From: Ruminococcus sp. Zagget11
GTDB taxonomy: Bacteria; Bacillota; Clostridia; Oscillospirales; Ruminococcaceae
NCBI GenBank assembly: GCA_001941135.1
Contig: MSHL01000042.1
Span: 40,428 to 104,427, forward strand
DNA length: 64,000 bases
Reading direction: 5' to 3'
The translations under genes and the position numbers were made by a program. The notes under the pieces were generated by a model that was not told where the DNA came from, ran no database searches, and was given only the letters and a program-made list of their open reading frames with translations. Below are positions 8,925 through 17,674 of this stretch, in pieces (positions within the stretch are counted from its first letter, which is position 1; every line of letters begins with the position of its first letter).

Positions 8925-9828
8925 TAACACCGTTTATATATCCGCCGAGACTTGTCACAACGGAACAAGGATAGATAAGCTGCTGTCCGAATACTGCTCC
9001 GATATAAGCCGCTCAATGGCTGTGAAAATGCTGGAAAGCGGACTTGTGACGGTAGACGGAAAAGCGGTAAAGAAAAGCTATATCGTCAGCGAGGGGGACG
9101 AAATATCAGCAATAATTCCCGAGCCGGAAATTATTGACGTTGTTCCCGAAAACATACCTATTGAAATAGTTTACGAGGATAGCTCCCTCCTTGTGGTTAA
9201 TAAACCCCAGGGAATGGTGGTTCACCCCGCGCCGGGAAATTACAGCGGCACGCTGGTAAATGCGCTGATGTACCATTGCGTGGGAAAGCTTTCCTCCATA
9301 AACGGGATTATTCGTCCCGGAATAGTACACAGAATCGACAAGAATACAGGGGGACTGCTTATGGTTGCAAAGACCGATGAAGCCCACACCTTTCTTGCCG
9401 AACAGATAAAGACACATAGCTTTACACGGGAATATGAGGCTATTGTCTGCGGACATCTGCCAAAGGACAGCGACACCGTAAATGCGCCTATCGGCAGACA
9501 CCCGGTGGACAGAAAGAAAATGGCTGTTACGGAAAAAAATTCCCGTGAGGCAATTACACATTATACGGTAATAAGGGGGCTTAAGGGCTATACCCATGTA
9601 CGGCTGCGGCTGGAAACGGGACGAACCCACCAAATCCGCGTGCATATGGCATATATAGGACACCCCATAATCGGTGACGATGTCTACGGAAAGCCCTTTA
9701 AGGGACTTTTGGGGCAATGCCTTTTCGCCAAGAAAATCGGCTTTATACATCCGATTTCCCGCGAGTACATGGAATTTGAAAGTCCCCTTCCCGATTATTT
9801 TACCGAAACCCTTGAAAGGCTTACTTAA
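8914..9828 (+). CDS. rluD: RluD-family 23S rRNA pseudouridine synthase
   Basis: A pseudouridine synthase of the RluA/RluD family, about 304 residues. An N-terminal S4 domain (residues 12-70, TRIDKLLSEYCSDISRS) precedes the catalytic domain. The catalytic aspartate is in HRIDKNTGG, where most members have HRLDKDTSG. The late GRTHQIRVHM motif is intact. The start at 8914 has GAGGTGGAG upstream and lies inside the end of lspA, so translation is coupled. The exact target uridines cannot be told from sequence. Confidence 0.92.
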   Translation: MENDNTVYISAETCHNGTRIDKLLSEYCSDISRSMAVKMLESGLVTVDGKAVKKSYIVSEGDEISAIIPEPEIIDVVPENIPIEIVYEDSSLLVVNKPQGMVVHPAPGNYSGTLVNALMYHCVGKLSSINGIIRPGIVHRIDKNTGGLLMVAKTDEAHTFLAEQIKTHSFTREYEAIVCGHLPKDSDTVNAPIGRHPVDRKKMAVTEKNSREAITHYTVIRGLKGYTHVRLRLETGRTHQIRVHMAYIGHPIIGDDVYGKPFKGLLGQCLFAKKIGFIHPISREYMEFESPLPDYFTETLERLT

Positions 9829-9831
9829 TTT

Positions 9832-10659
9832 ATGTTTGAGGATATATCGAAAATTTTGCTGCTGACGGATATGGACGGCACTCTGCTTTCCAAGGACAAG
9901 AGCGTTTCCCCTGAAAATCTTGCGGCTCTGTCCCGTTTTCGCAAGGCAGGTGGACGATTCGGCATTGCCACGGGACGGGTTATCCAGGCAACGCAGCAAT
10001 ATGCCGAAACACTCAGCCTTGACGGGCCGTCGGTTCTATGCAACGGCTGTATGATATACGATTTCGGCGATAAAACAGTGAAGTGGCAGGAAACCTTGCC
10101 CGAGGATAAGGCAAAGGTCATGATTACGGAGCTTTTGAACCGTTTTCCCCAAGTATCTGCGGAGATAAATACGCCCTTTACCGCCTATGTGGTGCAGTGC
10201 AATGATATTTCACGGCAGCACAGGGTAATTGCGGGTATGACAGCGGTTGAAGAGGTAAACTCCATTGAGGACGTACCGAGGGGAAGCTGGAACAAGGTGC
10301 TTTTTGCGATGGAAAGCCGTTTTGTATCCGAATTTGCCCAGTACGCGAAAAGCCTGCAATATTACGACTGTGCCGAGTTTGTCACCTCGGATGCGGTTTA
10401 TCACGAAATGCTCCCTCCCCATTGCTCCAAGGGCGATGCCATGAGGAAGATAGTTTCCCTTTACAAGCTTGACGGCTATACCGTTGTCGCTATGGGTGAC
10501 TACAACAATGACCTACGAATGCTGGAGCTTGCCGACTTTGCAGCCTGCCCCTCAACGGCAATACCCGAAGTGAAGGCAGCTGCCGACATGGTTTGCAAGG
10601 CTGACAGCAGCACCGCTGTGGCGGAGGTATTAAGCTATATTATGGATAGAAAGGATTGA
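9832..10659 (+). CDS. Cof-type HAD phosphatase
   Basis: A 275-residue HAD-superfamily IIB (Cof) hydrolase. Motif I is TDMDGTLL (nucleophile Asp, about residue 13), motif II lies in GIATGR, the lysine of motif III precedes GDAM, and motif IV is GDYNND. These enzymes dephosphorylate sugar phosphates or nucleotides; the substrate cannot be predicted. It begins 3 bases after the pseudouridine synthase stop and ends just before the transketolase genes. Confidence 0.88.
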   Translation: MFEDISKILLLTDMDGTLLSKDKSVSPENLAALSRFRKAGGRFGIATGRVIQATQQYAETLSLDGPSVLCNGCMIYDFGDKTVKWQETLPEDKAKVMITELLNRFPQVSAEINTPFTAYVVQCNDISRQHRVIAGMTAVEEVNSIEDVPRGSWNKVLFAMESRFVSEFAQYAKSLQYYDCAEFVTSDAVYHEMLPPHCSKGDAMRKIVSLYKLDGYTVVAMGDYNNDLRMLELADFAACPSTAIPEVKAAADMVCKADSSTAVAEVLSYIMDRKD

Positions 10660-10664
10660 ATTAC

Positions 10665-11507
10665 ATGGATGAGGTTATGAAAAAGCAGCTGGAAGCTACA
10701 GCTGTTAAGGTGAGAATGGGGATTATCGAGGGGGTTTATAACGCTAAATCCGGACATCCCGGCGGTTCTCTTTCCGTTGCCGATGTTCTGACATATCTCT
10801 ATTTCGCAAGAATGCACGTTGACCCCAAGGACCCCAAGAAGCCCGACAGGGATCGCCTTGTTCTTTCAAAGGGTCACACCGCCCCCGCACTTTACTCCGT
10901 GCTTGCACAGAGGGGCTTTTTCGAGGTTGAGGAGCTTAAAACCCTGAGAAAAATCGGCTCACGCCTCCAAGGTCACCCCGACATGAAGTATATTCCCGGA
11001 GTTGACATGAGCTCGGGATCACTGGGTCAGGGCATATCCTGCGCAGTGGGAATGGCTCTTTCGGGTAAGATTTCCTGCGACAGCTACAGAGTTTACGCAG
11101 TTCTGGGCGATGGCGAGCTTGAAGAGGGTCAGGTTTGGGAGGCTGCTATGTTTGCCGCCCACAACAAGCTTGATAATCTTACCGCTGTTGTAGACAACAA
11201 CGGGCTCCAGATAGACGGAAAAATCACCGATGTATGCTCCCCTATGCCTATTACCGATAAGTTTGCGGCTTTCGGCTGGCACGTTATCATAGCTGATGCA
11301 CATGACTTCGATTCCCTTGAAAAGGCATTTGACGAGGCTGAATCGGTTGTGGGACAGCCCAGCGTGATTGTTCAGACATCCGTCAAGGGCAAGGGCGTTT
11401 CATTTATGGAAAATCAAGTTGGCTGGCATGGTACTGCGCCGAATGCGGAGCAGTATGCACAGGCAATGAGTGAGCTTCAAGCACAGCTTGACAGCATAGA
11501 GCAGTAA
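10665..11507 (+). CDS. Transketolase, N-terminal (TPP-binding) subunit
   Basis: First half of a split transketolase of the pentose phosphate pathway, about 280 residues. It has the KSGHPGGSLS entry motif, KGHTAPALY, and the TPP/Mg motif GDGELEEGQ...DNNGLQ. ATG 10665 is preferred because GAAAGGA lies 9 bases upstream; a TTG at 10656 overlapping the previous stop has no suitable spacing. The partner subunit starts 20 bases after its end. Split transketolases are common in Clostridia and archaea. Confidence 0.94.
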   Translation: MDEVMKKQLEATAVKVRMGIIEGVYNAKSGHPGGSLSVADVLTYLYFARMHVDPKDPKKPDRDRLVLSKGHTAPALYSVLAQRGFFEVEELKTLRKIGSRLQGHPDMKYIPGVDMSSGSLGQGISCAVGMALSGKISCDSYRVYAVLGDGELEEGQVWEAAMFAAHNKLDNLTAVVDNNGLQIDGKITDVCSPMPITDKFAAFGWHVIIADAHDFDSLEKAFDEAESVVGQPSVIVQTSVKGKGVSFMENQVGWHGTAPNAEQYAQAMSELQAQLDSIEQ

Positions 11508-11527
11508 TGGAATAGGAGTGAAATACA

Positions 11528-12475
11528 ATGGCTGATATAGTAAAAAAGGCAACGAGAGAGAGCTACGGCGAGGCTCTTGCGGAGCTTAGCGAGGTTTATC
11601 CCGACCTTATCGTCCTTGATGCCGATCTTGCGGCTGCAACAAAAACGGGAATTTTCAAAAAGGCTTGTCCCGAACGTTTCTACGACTGCGGTATAGCCGA
11701 GGCTAATATGATGGGTATTGCCGCGGGTCTTGCAGCTACGGGCAAGAAGGTTTTTGCCAGCTCCTTTGCAATGTTTGCCGCAGGGCGTGCGTTTGAGCAG
11801 GTCAGAAACTCCATAGGCTATCCCCACCTTAATGTAAAAATCGGCGCTACTCACGCAGGTATATCCGTTGGTGAGGACGGTGCAACACACCAGTGCAACG
11901 AGGATATTGCCCTTATGCGTACAATCCCCGGAATGGTTGTTATTAACCCTGCCGACCATGTTGAGGCAAAGGCTGCGGTTAAGGCTGCACTGGAATATGA
12001 AGGACCTGTTTATCTGCGATTCGGCAGACTTGCCGTTCCCGTATTCAACGATGAAAGCACATACAAGTTTGAAATGGGCAAGGGCGTACAGCTTAAGGAC
12101 GGCAGCGATGTTACGATTATCGCTACGGGTCTTATGGTAAACGAGGCAATGGGTGCTGCCGAAAAGCTTTCCTCCGAGGGCATAAGCGCAAGAGTTATCA
12201 ACATTCACACCATAAAGCCTATTGACAGAGAAATCATTACAAAGGCTGCCAAGGAAACAGGGGTTATCGTAACCGCCGAGGAACACAGCGTTATAGGCGG
12301 TCTTGGCTCTGCCGTTGCCGAGGTTGTAACGGAAACCGCTCCCGTACCTGTAATCAAGGTTGGCGTAAACGATGTATTCGGGCATTCAGGTCCTGCCGTT
12401 GACCTGCTTAAGGAATTCGGACTTTCCGCCGACAATATTGCCGCAAAGGCAAAAGAGGCTGTTAAGCTGAAGTAA
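11528..12475 (+). CDS. Transketolase, C-terminal subunit
   Basis: Second half of the split transketolase, 315 residues. It carries the pyrimidine-binding domain (YDCGIAEANMMGIAAGLA) with the catalytic glutamate in GIAEANM, the THAGISVGEDGATHQ loop, and the C-terminal transketolase domain (VTAEEHSVIGGLGSAVAE). It works with the preceding subunit as a heteromer. A hairpin terminator follows. Confidence 0.94.
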   Translation: MADIVKKATRESYGEALAELSEVYPDLIVLDADLAAATKTGIFKKACPERFYDCGIAEANMMGIAAGLAATGKKVFASSFAMFAAGRAFEQVRNSIGYPHLNVKIGATHAGISVGEDGATHQCNEDIALMRTIPGMVVINPADHVEAKAAVKAALEYEGPVYLRFGRLAVPVFNDESTYKFEMGKGVQLKDGSDVTIIATGLMVNEAMGAAEKLSSEGISARVINIHTIKPIDREIITKAAKETGVIVTAEEHSVIGGLGSAVAEVVTETAPVPVIKVGVNDVFGHSGPAVDLLKEFGLSADNIAAKAKEAVKLK

Positions 12476-12493
12476 TTATTATCACATAAATTA

Positions 12494-12532
12494 ATCCCTC
12501 ACGCCGCTTTGCAATGCGGTGCGAGGGATTTT
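12494..12532. terminator. Bidirectional terminator between transketolase and antiporter genes
   Basis: A 14-bp stem (ATCCCTCACGCCGC with GCGGTGCGAGGGAT) has one A-C mismatch and one G-U pair and an 8-base loop, followed by TTTT. It lies between convergent genes and could serve both. Confidence 0.7.
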
Positions 12533-12548
12533 GCTTTGTATTTTTTCA

Positions 12549-13770
12549 TTAACCTATGCTTATGGGTTCCGCCTTTGTCTGCGCTTCGAAATTGGGTGAA
12601 CTTTTTTCCTTAAAGACAAGCTTTAGGAGTATCGGTGTAATTACCGTGGTCACTACAACCATTATAACCACAGGCGCGAAAAAATCATCATTCATAAGTC
12701 CGACAGCCTCGCCCTTGTTAGCTACGATAAGAGCAACCTCGCCTCTTGAAATCATTCCTACGCCGATTTGCAGGGATTCCTTTCCGCTGTAGTGACATAG
12801 CTTTGCGCCCAGTCCGCAGCCGATAACCTTTGTAAGTGCCGCAACAACGCAAAGCAGAACCGTCAGAACCACTATTCTCATACTCATTTGGGGCAGCTCG
12901 ACCTTTAATCCGATGCTTGCAAAGAATATAGGTGACAGGAGCATATATGAAAGGGTATCAACACGCTTCTCCACATAGTCGGATTTCTTTGTTCCGGAAA
13001 GTGCAAGTCCCGCAAAGAACGCACCTGTAATATCCGCAACTCCGAAAAATTCCTCCGCGCAATAAGAAAGCGCAAGACAGAATGCAAAGCTTATTACCAC
13101 GTATCTTCTAAGCTTTACGGGACTGGAATCCGACCATTTTTTGAATGCATAATGATAGCCCACGGCCGCTATCGCAGTAAACAGGAAAAATCCCAATATT
13201 TTCAGCAGAACCATCCCGATGCCCGCAGCGTCAACGCCGCCGCTGCCAAGGCTTATAACCAGCGTAAGACAGATAATACCCAGTATATCATCGATAATCG
13301 CAGCACCCAGTATAGCATTTCCCGCAGGGGTATTAAGCTTACCCATCTCCTTGAGGGTTTCAACGGTAATGCTTACGGAGGTTGCGGTAAGGATTATGCC
13401 GATAAAGATATTTTGCAGCATGAAATTGTCAAGCGAACTGTCATTGTAAAAGTATGCCACCGCAAATCCGCCAAGCAGAGGGACTATTACCCCGATTAGA
13501 GCTATCACAAAGGTAGCTTTACCGCACCTGCGCAGCTCGCTTATATCCGTACCCAAGCCTGCGGTGAACATAAGCACGATAACGCCTATTTCGGACAGAT
13601 TTGAAAGCATTTCAGTGTTCTGAACCCAGCCCAAGCAGGCAGGTCCCAAAACAACTCCGGCAATAAGCGCGCCAACAACCTGCGGCAGCTTTACCACTTT
13701 GGAAAAAAAGCCCTAAAACCTTTGTGCCCAGCAAAATAAGCACAATTGACATAAGATATGTATAATCCAT
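12549..13770 (-). pseudogene. CPA2-type (KefB-like) cation/proton antiporter, frameshifted
   Basis: The reading frame starts at MDYTYLMSIVLILLGTKVLG (13770), preceded by GGAGGAG on the minus strand. It is interrupted at a run of seven T (A7 on the plus strand, 13703-13709). Removing one T would join it to the main frame as LGLFSKVVKLPQVVGALIAG, the expected N-terminus of a Na+/H+ exchanger of the KefB/NapA type. The remaining 382 residues are intact, with about a dozen membrane helices and the ITGAFFAGLALSG region. No TrkA-N domain is present. Either the gene is inactive or phase-variable, or the base count is an error. Confidence 0.8.
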
Positions 13771-13825
13771 AAAAAAGATTCTCTCCTCCAAAAAAACATA
13801 ACAACCTATTTTTTTACCAAACGGC

Positions 13826-13854
13826 ATTATAGCACAATAAACAAGGATTTTCAA
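13826..13854 (-). promoter_or_regulatory. Sigma-A promoter for the antiporter
   Basis: On the minus strand TTGAAA is followed after 17 bases by TATAAT, about 55 bases upstream of the antiporter ATG. Spacing and boxes match the vegetative consensus. A long AT-rich stretch (13855-14108) lies upstream and holds no other recognisable gene. Confidence 0.65.
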
Positions 13855-14108
13855 GTATTTTTGATGCTTTTTCATAAATTTTTGTTGTTTTGTTGTAATT
13901 TTTCAAATGGTAAAATAGAATTATTATTTAATTTCACAAGCGTATATTTACTGTGCAAATTATTGGCAATACTCCCTGATGAAACGGTGATTTTTTAGTG
14001 AAAATAGCTATATTTCATATGCGCTTCAAGACTTTTTTAAGAAAAGATGTTTATAATATGGATTATAGAAGCTCCCCGCCTTAAAAGTTGATAGAAAGGA
14101 TGTCAGAT

Positions 14109-14297
14109 ATGAAAGACTATACCACCACTAAAATCATGTTCATAGCTTTTGCTCTGCTGTCAGACAGCATATCAGAAGCAGAAAGTCCGACAGACAATTC
14201 CGATTTTCAGCTTAACGGTCATATTTCTCACAATTCAACCCTATGTCACAAAGGGCACAGCGGAAGAAAACACATATTTATGACACTGTATACCTGA
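14109..14297 (+). CDS. Hypothetical small peptide, possibly secreted
   Basis: I do not recognise this gene. It would encode 62 residues starting MKDYTTTKIMFIAFALLSDS, a short hydrophobic stretch after a lysine that could be a weak signal sequence. The rest is polar, with several His, Ser and Asn. Support is positional: AAAGGA lies 8 bases upstream of the ATG, a TATAAT box sits at 14052-14057, and a strong hairpin follows the stop. No clear -35 box is seen. Without a homologue it may not be real. Confidence 0.35.
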   Translation: MKDYTTTKIMFIAFALLSDSISEAESPTDNSDFQLNGHISHNSTLCHKGHSGRKHIFMTLYT

Positions 14298-14315
14298 TTT
14301 CAAGATATAGAAAGG

Positions 14316-14346
14316 GCTGCACTCCCGCATATGGCGAGGGTGCAGC
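14316..14346. terminator. Hairpin between small ORF and GGDEF-EAL gene
   Basis: GCTGCACTC pairs with GGGTGCAGC (G-U allowed), with further pairing inside the loop. It is followed by an AT-rich tract. It lies between a plus-strand small gene and the convergent end of the EAL gene. Confidence 0.5.
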
Positions 14347-14380
14347 TATATTTGTATTTATTTGGGCGGCGTACCTGCCG

Positions 14381-16042
14381 TTATGCCTCCATAGGCGGGA
14401 AAACCATCTTTTCAAAAGCATCTATATCAATAGGCCTTGAATAGTAAAAGCCTTGAGCCACATTACAGCTGCAGCTGCAAAGGAAATCAGCCTGCTCCTT
14501 AGTTTCCACACCCTCTGCCACAAGTCCCAGTCCGATATCCTTGGACATGGATATTGTGTGAGAAATAATCTTCTTTCCTCTGTCGGAAAGCATAAACTCG
14601 TTGAGGAACTCCTTATCGATTTTGATGATGTCAAAGGGCGTGCTCTTGAGCATATTCAGTGTGGAATATCCGGAGCCGAAATCGTCCATAAGCAGCATAT
14701 AGCCGCGCTCCTTAAGGCTCTTTATCATATTTTCCGCATTGATATTGTCAATGGTTTCGGTTATCTCTATTTCAAGCAGGCGCTTGTCAAGTCCGTACTT
14801 CTCGATAAGCCTGTCAAAGGTAGCTATAAACCTGTTGTTTTTAAGGTGTATCCTCGACACATTCACGGACACAGGTATGGGAGATAAGCCGAAATCTATC
14901 CATTTGCGCAGCAGACTGCAAACTCTCTCCCAGACAAATTCATCAGGCTTTATAATAAAACCGTTCTGCTCGAATATGGGGACAAAATCGCCGGGAGAAA
15001 TAATGTCCTTTTCGGGATGAATCCAACGTACAAGTGCCTCTGCACCAACTATTTCCTCGGTAGCTATGCTGTACTTGGGTTGGAGATATACGGTAAACTC
15101 CCCCGCTTCAAGGGCGTACTCCATTCTCTCCTCCACCATATGACGCATATTGACGCTTTCAAAAAGGCTCTCCGAGAAATATCCCACATTCTGAAGGGCA
15201 TTTCCCTTTATGCTTTATCTTGCCATAGATGCACAGTCGCACATCGTCCTTACGGATACGGATTTATCCTCGGCAATATAGACACCGAAAGCATATCTCA
15301 GCCGTATACCGTCACATTCGCTTATATCGTTTTCTATGTTATAAACAATGCGCTCAACATCGGACATACCGTTAAATACCGCTGCCACAAGGAATATATC
15401 CGCCGACATACGGAAATGCACACAGCTATCCCCGCACATCTCGTCCAGCTTGCGGGAAACATAGTCCAGAACTTCATTTCCCTCTTTTTCGGAATATTGA
15501 GTATTAATATACTTGAAATTAACTATATCAAACTGTACGAGTACAACTCTTTGAGCGCCGCATGAATCTATAAGCGCTCTGATATCCTCAAGGTAATCGG
15601 CTTGACTTTTGCCTACTCCGTGAATTTGCAGCGCCCTTACCTTCATAATTTCTGAGGGAGTCATAAAGTGCATTCTGCCCACTATGCTTTCGGGATTATT
15701 GTCATCGCCGCAATAAACCATACAGGTAAGGCGAACCCATCTTACCATATCATCGAGGATAATTCTGAACTCAATCTTGTATCTGTTTTCCCTAAGGGCA
15801 AAATCGTCAGACACCGGCTCTTTCAGGGAAATAAGCTCTCTGCAAAAGGCAGCCGCCATTGCCCTGTCATCATCGATAATATTTTTGGCGAAAACAATCT
15901 GTGACAACGGTTCCTTATCTTCGGACAGAAAACCGCCCACTGCGTCGGTATGTGCTATATAATACTCATCACTGTTAAGGCTGCTCACAAAAGTACATTC
16001 TAATCTGCCTGTACATTTTTCAATGATTTCATTCATGCCCAT
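14381..16042 (-). pseudogene. PAS/GGDEF-EAL cyclic-di-GMP protein split by an in-frame stop
   Basis: One continuous 553-codon frame is cut by a TAA at 15215-15217. The first 275 residues have a PAS-like N-terminus and a GGDEF domain whose signature is degenerate (SADIF instead of GGDEF), so no cyclase activity is expected. The part after the stop is an EAL phosphodiesterase domain with apparently intact motifs: EALVRW, VNVSRIHL, EITETI, MDDFGSGYS, KIDKEF, AEGVET and QGFYYSRP. The two parts read through in the same frame (ASMAR-stop-SIKGNALQNVGYFSE), so a single nonsense change explains the split. An internal GTG at 15187 could start a free-standing EAL protein, but no ribosome-binding site is evident. 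Confidence 0.85.
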
Positions 16043-16270
16043 TCGTTAATCACCCGTCTTTACCAATGGTTAAGGTATATGAAGATAGCTCGACCGATAA
16101 AGGATAATATCTATCCACACTAAGTATAGCACTAATTTCAGACTATTTCAAGCTAAATTAAAATAATTTTCAATTAATACGATATTTGGCACAGAATATT
16201 TATGCAAATTTAACAATTGACAATCGCTAAAAGGCAATTCTCAAATTATGCCACTGTATCAGCATTACCC

Positions 16271-16299
16271 TTGACAAGCATTTTAAAGAATGTTATAAT
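16271..16299 (+). promoter_or_regulatory. Sigma-A promoter for the isomerase-like gene
   Basis: TTGACA, a 17-base spacer and TATAAT, a consensus vegetative promoter, about 34 bases upstream of the TTG start at 16333. The rest of the 290-base divergent gap (16043-16270) is AT-rich and shows nothing else recognisable. Confidence 0.85.
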
Positions 16300-16332
16300 G
16301 AAAACACATTTTCGGGAGGATGGTGAACAGAG

Positions 16333-17178
16333 TTGCACGAAATATTATGCTCCACCGGCTGTCTTGTGGGCAGACCAAACGGAAGAAATCACAGGATAAT
16401 AACAGAATATGCCCCCTATATTCACTGCGATGGCTTTGAATTTATGATATATGATACATGGTACGACAGCCTTGACAGCATTACCGCCGAGCTGGCTGAC
16501 AGCGGTATTCCCTTTCGTGTCGTTCACTGCGATAAGAAAATAGGGGAGCTTATTTCACAGGGTGATGATAAGCAGGGGCTTGCGCTTTTTGAAACAAACT
16601 GCCGTGCCGCTGCCGCACTGGGTGCAAAAACTCTTGTGCTGCACCTTTGGAACGGACTTATCTCCGATTCCCATATGGACAAGTGCGTTGAGGCTTACCC
16701 GAAGCTTTGGAAAATCGCCGAGGACTGCGGCGAAACTCTGACTGTGGAAAATGTTGTATGCAATGTACATTCCCCCATGTCAAACCTTAGGCTGCTTCAT
16801 GAGGAATATCCTCAAATACCGTTTACCTTTGATACAAAAATGGCTGAATTTCACAACGAGCTGTCCGATGCTTTCAGCGATGAAAACCGCTGGCTGTGGG
16901 ATGAAAGACATATTAAGCATATGCATATAAACGATTACGACGGCGGTTATATGGACTGGAGCAGTCTGAAAACCCCGCAAATCGGCGAGGGACATATTGA
17001 TTTCACCGCATTTTTTGAAAATCTTACCCAATTTGATTACACAGGCGATTATACAATAGAGGCAACTTCATTTCTCCCAAGCGGCGAAATAGACCTTATT
17101 TCACTGAACAAAAGCCTTGACAGGGTCAGGGAATATGTAAGGCTAAGCGAGGACAAATACGGGAGTATTCGGGAGTAA
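16333..17178 (+). CDS. Sugar-phosphate isomerase/epimerase-like TIM barrel protein
   Basis: A 281-residue xylose-isomerase-like (AP endonuclease 2 superfamily) TIM barrel. Metal-ligand candidates are in VLHLW, LTVENV, FTFDTKMAEF and HMHINDYDGG, with a late IEATSF segment. A TTG start is chosen because GGGAGGATGG lies just upstream and no ATG fits. The gene has its own promoter and terminator, so it is monocistronic. The substrate cannot be predicted from sequence. Confidence 0.75.
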   Translation: MHEILCSTGCLVGRPNGRNHRIITEYAPYIHCDGFEFMIYDTWYDSLDSITAELADSGIPFRVVHCDKKIGELISQGDDKQGLALFETNCRAAAALGAKTLVLHLWNGLISDSHMDKCVEAYPKLWKIAEDCGETLTVENVVCNVHSPMSNLRLLHEEYPQIPFTFDTKMAEFHNELSDAFSDENRWLWDERHIKHMHINDYDGGYMDWSSLKTPQIGEGHIDFTAFFENLTQFDYTGDYTIEATSFLPSGEIDLISLNKSLDRVREYVRLSEDKYGSIRE

Positions 17179-17241
17179 TGCCTTGATTAAAAGGGCAATG
17201 GGGCTTTGACCGCTTAAAATTCCTTGAAATATATCGGTTTC

Positions 17242-17274
17242 ACAGCGTTTTTAATCGGAAAACGCTGTTTTTTT
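17242..17274 (+). terminator. Intrinsic terminator after the isomerase-like gene
   Basis: ACAGCGTTTT and AAAACGCTGT form a perfect 10-bp stem around a 7-base loop, followed directly by a T7 run. Confidence 0.9.
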
Positions 17275-17284
17275 CGTTAAACTC

Positions 17285-17313
17285 TTGAAAAATCCTTCAA
17301 GCTGTGGTATACT
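17285..17313 (+). promoter_or_regulatory. Sigma-A promoter for gatCAB
   Basis: TTGAAA, 17 bases, TATACT, about 65 bases before the gatC start. It lies immediately after the upstream terminator. Confidence 0.75.
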
Positions 17314-17378
17314 GTTAAGGAGATTTCATCGCTATACCTGCCGATGAGTATTATTTTTCGTGAAACGAGGTAGATTTT

Positions 17379-17657
17379 ATGGATTTGGAAATGGTCAAGT
17401 ATCTTGCAAAGCTGGGTAAGCTCAGCTTTACCGATGAAGAGCTTGAACAGGCTGTTAAGGATATGACGAGCATTATTGAAATTATGGACACCATTAAGGA
17501 AATAGACATCACCTATGATCCCCTAAAGGATAATCACAACGTCTATCTCAAGGATCTCCGCAAGGACGAGGCTATGCCGTCGCTTCCAACGGACAAGCTG
17601 CTTATGAATGCGGTAAACAGCGAAAGCTGCTTCGTTGTACCTAAGGTAGTAGAATAA
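17379..17657 (+). CDS. gatC: Asp/Glu-tRNA amidotransferase subunit C
   Basis: GatC is the small scaffold of the GatCAB complex. The 92-residue product has the family's helical N-terminus (VKYLAKLGKLSFTDEELE) and the LRKDEAMPS motif. AACGAGG precedes the ATG. gatA and gatB follow with gaps of 17 and 15 bases in one operon. Confidence 0.95.
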   Translation: MDLEMVKYLAKLGKLSFTDEELEQAVKDMTSIIEIMDTIKEIDITYDPLKDNHNVYLKDLRKDEAMPSLPTDKLLMNAVNSESCFVVPKVVE

Positions 17658-17674
17658 AAGGAGCTGATAAAAAT

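Noticed and set aside
9106..9999. Long antisense ORF (297 codons) opposite the RluD gene
   Set aside because: The plus-strand gene has clear family motifs; the antisense frame has none and no ribosome-binding site.
11477..12385. Antisense ORF of 302 codons opposite the transketolase C subunit
   Set aside because: It is a shadow of a strongly conserved gene, Cys/Asn/Tyr-rich and without family features.
14243..14440. Second plus-strand ORF overlapping the small peptide gene
   Set aside because: It runs through the terminator hairpin and into the convergent EAL gene.
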